From contig JAMOPE010000237.1 of the NCBI GenBank assembly GCA_027064785.1, positions 1-11,926 on the forward strand: a stretch of DNA of 11,926 nucleotides, given 5' to 3'. This document shows positions 7,024 to 11,926 of this stretch, in pieces. The notes under the pieces were generated by a model. The model saw only the letters and a list, made by a program, of their open reading frames with translations, had not been told where the DNA came from and ran no database searches. Position 1 is the stretch's first letter, and each line of letters begins with the position of its first letter. This stretch comes from Geobacteraceae bacterium. Its GTDB lineage: Bacteria; Desulfobacterota; Desulfuromonadia; Desulfuromonadales; Geopsychrobacteraceae. A program made the translations under genes and the position numbers.

Positions 7024-8274
7024 ATGAATTCAGTCGGACTGATAACCGAATATAATCCGTTTCACAATGGTCACCTTCATCACCTGCATGAAAGCTTGAG
7101 GGTGACAGGAAGCGATGTTTCCATCGCGGTGATGAGTGGTCATTTTCTCCAACGGGGAGAGCCTGCGCTGGTCGATAAATGGCAACGGTCGGAGATGGCG
7201 CTGGTTGCCGGGGTCGATCTGGTGGTGGAATTGCCGTTGCCGTGGGCGTGTAGCAGTGCTCCTGATTTTGCCTGTGGCGGAGTCCAGGCTCTAACGGCTT
7301 TAGGTGTTGATTGTCTGTGCTTTGGCAGTGAGTCGGGGGCTATTGAGTCGCTCCAGAAATGTTCTCGTCTGCTGTGCAGTCAGGACGCTGTCGTCAGTCA
7401 GAAAACGGCAGAGCTGCTACGACAGGGAATGAATTATCCGCAGGCACGGCAGCGCGTCATGGCACAACTGCTACCAGAAGGAGAGAGTGCCGAGACTCTG
7501 GCGACACCAAACAACATCTTGGGAATCGAGTACCTGAATGCCATCACCCAGACGCAAAGTCCGTTACGGGCAGCGACAATTAAACGGATCGGTGCCGGCT
7601 ATCACGATATGCAGCCCGGACAGGATGGGATTGCCAGCGCTACCGGTATCCGTCAGAAATTGGTTGATGGGGCTGATATTGAAGCTTATCTTCCCGCCGC
7701 TGTTTTTGCCTTGTTAAAACAAGGTCTGTCTGAAGCCGAAGTTTTCTCTGCTGAGCGTTACTATCAACTGCTCCTTGCTCAGGTTTTCCGTGATCCGGTC
7801 GGATTGACGCACTATGCTTTAGTTGAAAACGGTATCGAGAACCGGTTATTAAACGTTGCTGAACAGGCAATGTCTCTCGAAGAACTTTTAGACGGGCTTA
7901 AATCACGCCAGTTGACTCGTACGCGGATTCAACGGTTGTTGGTTTCGATTTTACTGGCAATGGATAAAATAATTGTTCAGCAATTATACTCTTCCGGGCC
8001 ACGCTATCTCCATTTGCTGGCAGCCAGCAAAAAAGGGCAGCAGTTTTTGGCTCAGAGTCGAAAACAGCGCACGTTACCGCTGATCCAGAATTTTTCCCGG
8101 ATTTATCCGCGACTTAAACGTTATTATGGGGTCAATTCAACCAACTATTCTCTCGCTGTTCATCAATTGGAACTTGAATTGCGGGCGACAAAAATTTATA
8201 CACTGTTATTGAAAAAATACTCTGGCGACAATCGTAACCGCGATTTTTATGAAGTTTTACGCACCGCTGAATAA
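7024..8274 (+). CDS. tmcAL: tRNA(Met) cytidine acetate ligase
   Basis: The 416-aa nucleotidyltransferase-superfamily enzyme activates acetate with ATP and transfers it to C34 of elongator tRNA-Met, giving N4-acetylcytidine. The N-terminus GLITEYNPFHNGH (5-17) holds the HxGH nucleotide-binding motif (H14, H17). GHFLQRGEPALVDKWQR (39-55), TPNNILGIEYL (161-171), SATGIR (205-210) and TRTRIQRLL (298-306) are further family hallmarks, and the length is usual. The enzyme was characterised in Bacillus subtilis, whereas E. coli uses the unrelated acetyl-CoA enzyme TmcA. It was formerly UPF0348. The ribosome site is weak (GGTG at 7011-7014). The gene lies 45 bases after sfsA and 20 bases before the next start, so the three are probably co-transcribed. 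Confidence 0.9.
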   Translation: MNSVGLITEYNPFHNGHLHHLHESLRVTGSDVSIAVMSGHFLQRGEPALVDKWQRSEMALVAGVDLVVELPLPWACSSAPDFACGGVQALTALGVDCLCFGSESGAIESLQKCSRLLCSQDAVVSQKTAELLRQGMNYPQARQRVMAQLLPEGESAETLATPNNILGIEYLNAITQTQSPLRAATIKRIGAGYHDMQPGQDGIASATGIRQKLVDGADIEAYLPAAVFALLKQGLSEAEVFSAERYYQLLLAQVFRDPVGLTHYALVENGIENRLLNVAEQAMSLEELLDGLKSRQLTRTRIQRLLVSILLAMDKIIVQQLYSSGPRYLHLLAASKKGQQFLAQSRKQRTLPLIQNFSRIYPRLKRYYGVNSTNYSLAVHQLELELRATKIYTLLLKKYSGDNRNRDFYEVLRTAE

Positions 8275-8294
8275 CCTTGAAGGGGAGTCAGAAA

Positions 8295-8504
8295 ATGACC
8301 GAGACGAAAATCACGCGTGACATGAAAATTGAACAACTGGTTGAGCTGAAAGAAGAAGCTGTCAGCTTTCTGTTCAACAAAAACATCCGCTGTATCCGTT
8401 GCGGAGAGCCGGTTTGGGATTCAATTGAAGAAGCGGCACGGAAAAAAGATTACAGCGAAGAGGACATTGATCAGCTGATTGAGGAACTCAACCAGCTGAG
8501 TTGA
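8295..8504 (+). CDS. Small CxxC protein, DUF1858-like
   Basis: The 69-aa acidic protein starts ITRDMKIEQLVEL, has a CIRCGEPVW segment (C33, C36) and ends in a helical EEDIDQLIEELNQL tail. This order, a helix, a central CxxC or CxxCG and then an acidic helix, is that of the small DUF1858 domain, often seen in anaerobes and fused to or near hybrid-cluster-type or redox proteins. The function is unknown. The two cysteines could bind metal or form a disulfide. ATG at 8295 is chosen over the in-frame TTG at 8277 because AGGGGA (8281-8286) sits 8 bases before the ATG and would lie inside the coding region if TTG were used. It is last in the sfsA-tmcAL run, and its stop is 15 bases from that of the convergent TPM gene. 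Confidence 0.8.
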   Translation: MTETKITRDMKIEQLVELKEEAVSFLFNKNIRCIRCGEPVWDSIEEAARKKDYSEEDIDQLIEELNQLS

Positions 8505-8519
8505 TCGGTTTATCCGGAA

Positions 8520-9149
8520 CTATTCAATAATCAGATTCGGTAGCTCATCGGTATCGTCGTCTTTACGCGGGAAGTTTTCTTCCAGCAGTTGACCGCAACG
8601 TTCGATAGCTTGGCAAACGGCAGTACAGGCATCATCTGATTTCAGCCCGGCGATAATTGTTGCGACGATTTCGTCCCAGGTGTTTTGGGGAACTTTTGCG
8701 TTGATGCCGCTATCGGCCAAAACCTGAACCCGGCGCTCAAATAGTGAAATTAGAATCAGAATCCCGGTGCGATCGCGGGTTTCGTGAAGCCCCTGCTCAA
8801 GAAAACTGACCAGTGCTTTTTCTTTCACTTCTTCGGTCAGTTCATCTGGATGGATGAGTTTGCGCTTCAGATCCGGAAGGCTGCGGATAAGCTGGCGAAA
8901 GATAAAAAAACCGATAAGAAATACGGGGAGAAACCACCAGATCGATTCCCCGCCAAACCACCAGCTGACCAGTAATCCTGTTGCCAGTGCCAATGATCCA
9001 CCACCGATCAATTCGGCGCGGGGGTAGTCGTAGGACGAATCGACGACCATCGGAACAATCTCACCACTGGTTTTCATCTCTGCCGTTTTGACGGCAGCTT
9101 CTATTTTCTGCTGTTCTTCTTTGGTGAAGAACTCACTTGCTGATTTCAT
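8520..9149 (-). CDS. TPM-domain membrane protein (COG3762-like)
   Basis: The 209-aa protein has its TPM domain split by membrane segments. The N-terminal part (about 5-37, FFTKEEQQKIEAAV...TSGEIVPMVV) is followed by two hydrophobic helices (about 47-64 and 70-87). The rest of the domain runs from about 108 to 195, with GLHETRDRTGILILISLFERR (120-140) and VLADSGINAKVP. This is the form found in LemA-linked clusters, where a second, secreted TPM protein is usual, as here. TPM domains (TLP18.3/Psb32/MOLO-1) are often labelled phosphatase-like, but the bacterial role is not settled. There is no signal peptide. The tail is acidic (KDDDTDEL). GAGG lies 6 bases before ATG. An 81-base gap separates it from the upstream TPM gene, with no promoter of note, so it is probably the third gene of the lemA operon. 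Confidence 0.82.
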   Translation of the reverse strand: MKSASEFFTKEEQQKIEAAVKTAEMKTSGEIVPMVVDSSYDYPRAELIGGGSLALATGLLVSWWFGGESIWWFLPVFLIGFFIFRQLIRSLPDLKRKLIHPDELTEEVKEKALVSFLEQGLHETRDRTGILILISLFERRVQVLADSGINAKVPQNTWDEIVATIIAGLKSDDACTAVCQAIERCGQLLEENFPRKDDDTDELPNLIIE

Positions 9150-9230
9150 TTAAACCTCATTTTTTACGACTGAGTCACGGAGTGAAAGCTGTTATTGACC
9201 GCTCTCTCCTTAAAATTCCACTGTCTGGAG

Positions 9231-9950
9231 CTACCAACCGCCGGAGGCACCGCCGCCTCCACCGCCACCGCCGCCGAAACCACCAAAACCGCCGCCGCCA
9301 CCTCCGAAGCCGCCACCGCCGATAAATGGACCGCCAAAAAAGATTCCGCTGCGACGATATCGTCCCCCTCTGCTGCCACCGATTCGACCGAAAAGAGGTA
9401 ACAGGAAGAAGAGGATAAAGATAAACCCGAACGGATTACTTTTTTTCTTTTGCTTGGTTTGCCCGGTTCCCGTGTATTCGCCCCGGACTGCCTGGGCTAT
9501 GCTGACGACACCACTGACGATCCCGCCATCAAAATCGCCCTGTTTGAAGCGGGGTGAGATTTCATTATCGACAATTCGTCCGGCAAGCAGGTCGGTCAGT
9601 CGACCTTCCAGCCCGTAACCAACTTCGATACGGATTTTTTTTTCGGCTTTTGCAACCAGCAACAGGGCTCCGTTATCTTTCCCTTTTTGACCCAGCCCCC
9701 AACTCTCTAAAACTCGTAATGAATAGTCCTCAAGAGATTCGCCATCGAGAGTCGGAATTGTCAAAACCGAAATCTGAGTTGAATCGCTCTTATCAAAGTC
9801 CTTAAGAAACTGTTCCAGCTTGAGTTCAACTTCGGGCGAAATAATATTCGCTTGGTCGTTGATGTAGCCGGTTGGTTTGGGAATACCCAGTGCTGCTGCG
9901 GTAGAACCGATCAGCAGCACAATGAACAATGAAATAATAAATCGACGCAT
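9231..9950 (-). CDS. Secreted/anchored TPM-domain protein with Gly-rich tail (YgcG-like)
   Basis: The 239-aa protein has a signal peptide at about 1-21 ([15 protein letters not shown]...A). The TPM domain covers about 27-155, with the typical GYINDQANIISP (28-39), LLLVAKAEKKIRIEVGYGLEG (96-116) and FKQGDFDGGI segments. A basic linker (KQKKKSNP) leads to a membrane helix at about 173-190, then to a low-complexity tail (191-239) of Gly with Phe, ending GASGGW. This is the COG1512/YgcG architecture, so the TPM domain should face the periplasm. The start ATG overlaps the lemA stop as TAATG, which implies translational coupling, in line with the lack of a close Shine-Dalgarno (AAGG is 11 bases away). 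Its role is presumed to be with LemA, but the biochemistry is unknown. Confidence 0.88.
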   Translation of the reverse strand: MRRFIISLFIVLLIGSTAAALGIPKPTGYINDQANIISPEVELKLEQFLKDFDKSDSTQISVLTIPTLDGESLEDYSLRVLESWGLGQKGKDNGALLLVAKAEKKIRIEVGYGLEGRLTDLLAGRIVDNEISPRFKQGDFDGGIVSGVVSIAQAVRGEYTGTGQTKQKKKSNPFGFIFILFFLLPLFGRIGGSRGGRYRRSGIFFGGPFIGGGGFGGGGGGFGGFGGGGGGGGGASGGW

Positions 9951-10531
9951 TAGAATGAGACCTTCGGTGCAGTCGCTGCCCCGGCATCAGCCTTGAAGAC
10001 TTCCTTCCGCTCCAGATGGAGGAGGAAGTTGTTCGTCAGGCTGTTGGGGAAGGTTCGGATTGAGGTGTTGAACTTTTTGACCGCTGCGTTGTAACGCTGG
10101 CGGGCAACATTAATCCGATTCTCGGTTCCTTCCAGCTGATGCTGCAGGTCACGGAAGTTCTCACTTGCTTTAAGATCGGGGTAGCGCTCGGCAACGACCA
10201 GTAACCGGGACAAAGCTCCCGATAACTGACCCTGAGCTTTCTGGAATTGCTGCATTGCGGCAGCATCACCAAGTTTATCTGCTGAAATGTTAACCTGACC
10301 AACCTTTGCCCGGGCATTCGTCACTTCAGTCAATGTCGCTTTTTCGTGAGTCGCATACGCTTTGACCGTTTCTACCAGGTTCGGGATCAGATCGGCACGG
10401 CGCTGATAGGTCGCTTCGACATCGCCCCATGCAGCAAAAACGTCTTCTTCATTTTTTTGAATTGAATTGTAACCGCAGCTGCTCAGAAACAGAGCGGTGC
10501 AAAGTAACAGGATAATGGTGCTGAATCTCAT
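9950..10531 (-). CDS. lemA: LemA family protein, probable lipoprotein
   Basis: The 193-aa protein has the LemA hallmark [20 protein letters not shown]...[19 protein letters not shown] (20-60), then long helices (about 60-160) with [27 protein letters not shown] (114-140) and ARQRYN (143-148). LemA proteins form helical bundles with an external N-terminus and a single N-terminal membrane segment. Here the N-terminus instead reads as a lipoprotein signal, with a hydrophobic stretch 5-16 and lipobox LSSC (C19), so lipidation is likely. The start is supported by TGGAGG (10537-10542) at 5 bases. It heads the lemA-TPM-TPM operon behind the promoter at 10575-10602. A role in envelope processes with the TPM partners is inferred from this conserved gene order. 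Confidence 0.9.
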   Translation of the reverse strand: MRFSTIILLLCTALFLSSCGYNSIQKNEEDVFAAWGDVEATYQRRADLIPNLVETVKAYATHEKATLTEVTNARAKVGQVNISADKLGDAAAMQQFQKAQGQLSGALSRLLVVAERYPDLKASENFRDLQHQLEGTENRINVARQRYNAAVKKFNTSIRTFPNSLTNNFLLHLERKEVFKADAGAATAPKVSF

Positions 10532-10562
10532 AATGTCCTCCAGAGGGTTATTAATTGAGTTT

Positions 10563-10602
10563 TTCGCAGCGAAGATTATAACACAAAATTAGAAAATATA
10601 AC
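10563..10602 (-). promoter_or_regulatory. Promoter of the lemA operon with palindrome at the start site
   Basis: On the minus strand a perfect TATAAT (10575-10580) lies 44 bases before the lemA ATG. A partial -35, GTTATA, is 16 bases upstream. Directly after the -10, TTCGC-T-GCGAA (10563-10573) is a perfect palindrome spanning the expected +1, so it could be an operator or a 5' stem in the leader. The -10 is convincing and the -35 is weak. Confidence 0.5.
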
Positions 10603-10603
10603 C

Positions 10604-10723
10604 GCCATCCTACGGAAAGCTATCTGTGGTATTCCGATGGCCATAAGACAAAGTTAAACTTTAAAATGAATATAGAATTGCTTCTGAACTTTGATTGAGG
10701 GGGCGTTGGTCGTCCGGCTTGTC
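10604..10723. other. Non-coding spacer upstream of lemA
   Basis: Apart from the perfect palindrome AAAGTT-A-AACTTT (10650-10662), I see no gene or terminator between the lemA promoter and the small open frame at 10724. The palindrome lies about 50 bases upstream of the lemA -35, where an activator site could sit. No known regulator motif is recognised. Confidence 0.3.
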
Positions 10724-10954
10724 TTACTTTGATGTTTCTTGAAGTTGTTTAAATTGATCAAAATCTTCCGGAATTGACCACTCTATTTTCTTTGCATCTT
10801 CATGTGGCTCGGTAATGACGACCAGTTTTTTGTGCTGAAATGATTCCAACTGGAAACAGCAGGTGTTTTTTTGATGCAAACAGCACTCCGTCGGGGGATA
10901 TTCGTTTGAAATGGTCCCGCCAGGTCGGTAAATTGTAGGGGGATTCGTATTCCC
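10724..10954 (-). CDS. Possible small Cys-rich protein or gene remnant, no ATG
   Basis: A 76-codon open stretch ends in TAA (10724-10726). It has no ATG or GTG. The only ordinary alternative start is TTG at 10877-10879, preceded at 6 bases by GGAG (10886-10889), which would give a 51-aa product. The predicted chain looks protein-like: paired cysteines in PPTECCLHQKNTCCFQLESF, then a strand-like KKLVVITE and an acidic end with WSIPEDFDQFKQL. The protein-like character, including the first CC pair, extends upstream of the TTG, which hints at a longer ancestor. It lies in the same frame as rmuC, just after that gene's run of stop codons. It may be a real gene with a rare start, a decayed gene, or chance. 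I do not recognise a family. Confidence 0.33.
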   Translation of the reverse strand, partial: GNTNPPTIYRPGGTISNEYPPTECCLHQKNTCCFQLESFQHKKLVVITEPHEDAKKIEWSIPEDFDQFKQLQETSK

Positions 10955-10958
10955 CTAT
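10937..10958. other. GC-rich hairpin just after the rmuC stop codons
   Basis: TAGGGG (10937-10942) and CCCCTA (10952-10957) are inverted repeats around a 9-10 base loop. It falls immediately after the rmuC stop run, where a terminator could be, but no T tract follows on the minus strand, so intrinsic termination is unlikely. It could stabilise the 3' end of the rmuC message. Confidence 0.3.
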
Positions 10959-10963
10959 CACTA

Positions 10964-11926
10964 TTACGACTCCGGTAACTGCGGTGGCCGGGGTGTTTTG
11001 TCAATCTGTTCAACCGGCTCAATTTCTTTACTGCTTCCAGCCCCCAGTTCTTTAAACTTCCGGGCCGAAACCAGTACCCGACTGTCGAGTGATGCCATTC
11101 CTTTGTTGTAACTGTCGACGGCTCGTTCGAGGTTTTTCCCCATTTGACCGAAGTGTTGGGTGAGGGTGGCAAGCCGATCATACATTTCCCGCCCGAGTTG
11201 ACTGATGGCGGCAGCGTTTTCGGTCAGCTGTTCCTGCCGCCAACCGTAGGCAACCGAGCGGAGCAGGGCGATCAGGGTTGTCGGGGTGGCAAGGAGAACC
11301 TTTTGATCGACACCCGCTTCAATCAGTGCCGGATCTTGTTCCAATGCAGCGGAAAAGAAGGTTTCTCCCGGGAGAAACAGGACGACAAATTCGGGTGTCG
11401 GCTGAAACTGCTCCCAGTAATTTTTGGCCGCCAGTTTTTGCAGGTGATCACGGATCTGCCGGGCGTGGTGTGCCAGATGGGCGGTGCGTTGCTGATCGTT
11501 GGCGGCTTCCAGTGATTCAAGGTATGCCTGCAGGGGAGCCTTGGAGTCGACGATGATATTGCGCCCGTTGGGAAGCTTGATAATCATGTCGGGGCGCAAC
11601 CGACCGCTGTCGGCAGTCTCCTGCTCAACAAAATCGCAGTAGTTGACCATCCCCGCCATTTCAACAACTTTCCGCAGCTGAATCTCTCCCCAGCGACCCC
11701 GGACTGCCGGGGTCCGTAATGCACGGACGAGGTTTCCCGTTTCAGATTCAAGTTTTATCTGGCTGGTGAGCAGCGACTGCAACTGCTCATCGAGGCGGGC
11801 GTAAGCACCACTGCGTTTTTGCTCCAGTTGCTCAATCTTGTGGTCAACTTTCTGCAATGATTCGTGTAATGGCTGAACCAGTTGATTGATTGCCTGTTGG
11901 CGGTTTTCGAGGTCGCCCTGAGCCTT
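10964..11926 (-). CDS. rmuC: RmuC family DNA recombination protein, 5' end beyond the window
   Basis: The frame stays open to the right edge, giving 320 visible codons. The N-terminus lies outside the window, and the TTG at 11857 is not the start. The visible part begins with a charged coiled coil (QPLHESLQKVDHKIEQLEQ), followed by the RmuC domain: RGRWGEIQLRKVVEMAGM, LPNGRNIIVDSKAPLQAYL, FVVLFLPGETFFSAAL and LLATPTTLIALLRSVAYGW. It ends in a Pro-rich tail (DKTPRPPQLPES). RmuC proteins have a predicted nuclease-like fold and limit inversions at short inverted repeats in E. coli. They usually carry an N-terminal membrane anchor, which is not visible here. Termination is by four consecutive in-frame stops, TAA TAG TGA TAG (10966 down to 10955). 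Confidence 0.92.
   Translation of the reverse strand, partial: KAQGDLENRQQAINQLVQPLHESLQKVDHKIEQLEQKRSGAYARLDEQLQSLLTSQIKLESETGNLVRALRTPAVRGRWGEIQLRKVVEMAGMVNYCDFVEQETADSGRLRPDMIIKLPNGRNIIVDSKAPLQAYLESLEAANDQQRTAHLAHHARQIRDHLQKLAAKNYWEQFQPTPEFVVLFLPGETFFSAALEQDPALIEAGVDQKVLLATPTTLIALLRSVAYGWRQEQLTENAAAISQLGREMYDRLATLTQHFGQMGKNLERAVDSYNKGMASLDSRVLVSARKFKELGAGSSKEIEPVEQIDKTPRPPQLPES

Noticed and set aside
8485..8502. Inverted repeat AACTCA/TGAGTT near the stop of the CxxC gene as a terminator
   Set aside because: It has only six A/T-biased pairs, lies within the coding region and has no T tract. The convergent stops 15 bases apart have no clear terminator.
9164..9401. Ala/Val-rich and Ala/Thr-rich open frames on both strands over the TPM gene tail
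   Set aside because: They are alternative readings of the GGN-repeat DNA coding for the Gly-rich tail, and have no start signals of their own.
10750..10765. FNR-like half site TTGATC in the spacer after rmuC
   Set aside because: Only one half matches TTGAT-N4-ATCAA, and the bases lie inside the small open frame, not at a promoter.
10783..11181. 132-codon open frame on the minus strand overlapping the rmuC end
   Set aside because: It overlaps the well-supported rmuC C-terminus out of frame and its translation has no domain-like pattern. It also overlaps the better-looking Cys-rich frame.

Overview
This is a protein-coding chromosomal window with moderate GC. The gene set suggests a Gram-negative, anaerobe-type deltaproteobacterium of the Desulfuromonadales kind (Geobacter, Desulfuromonas or Pelobacter relatives). 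The pointers are a Cache-GGDEF sensor, a CoA-disulfide-reductase-type flavoprotein, a small DUF1858-like CxxC protein, a LemA/TPM cluster and proteobacterial palindromic intergenic repeats. This placement is inferred from gene content, since there is no rRNA or other taxonomic marker.

Layout from left to right. Positions 1-330 are non-coding. They hold a composite palindromic repeat (1-108), two hairpins sharing the core ACTTTCAGT (126-176), a terminator whose parent gene is not in the window (181-212) and a weak AT-rich promoter region. A membrane diguanylate cyclase (331-1947, +) follows and converges on a CoA-disulfide reductase/NADH oxidase family flavoprotein (2006-3331, -). The flavoprotein is divergent from a TehA/SLAC1-type channel (3484-4437, +). 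Their 152-bp spacer carries two similar promoter-like elements around a near-perfect inverted repeat, so the pair may be co-regulated. A strong bidirectional terminator (4459-4498) separates the channel from a convergent fatty-acyl-CoA ligase (4519-6153, -). Next is a forward operon of sfsA, tmcAL and a 69-aa CxxC protein (6286-8504). It converges, with only 15 bp between stop codons, on a reverse operon of lemA and two TPM-domain genes (8520-10531). That operon is read from a TATAAT promoter with a small palindrome at the expected start site. The right end holds the 3' part of rmuC (10964 to the window edge, -).

The functions are mostly housekeeping or general physiology: c-di-GMP signalling, redox homeostasis, anion transport, fatty-acid activation, tRNA wobble acetylation, envelope-associated LemA/TPM proteins and DNA maintenance. 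I found no phage, transposase, CRISPR array or defence island. The least expected signals are the ending of rmuC in four consecutive in-frame stop codons (TAA TAG TGA TAG) followed in the same frame by a 76-codon Cys-rich open stretch with no ATG, the inverted repeat between the flavoprotein and channel genes, and the twin hairpins with a common core at the left end.
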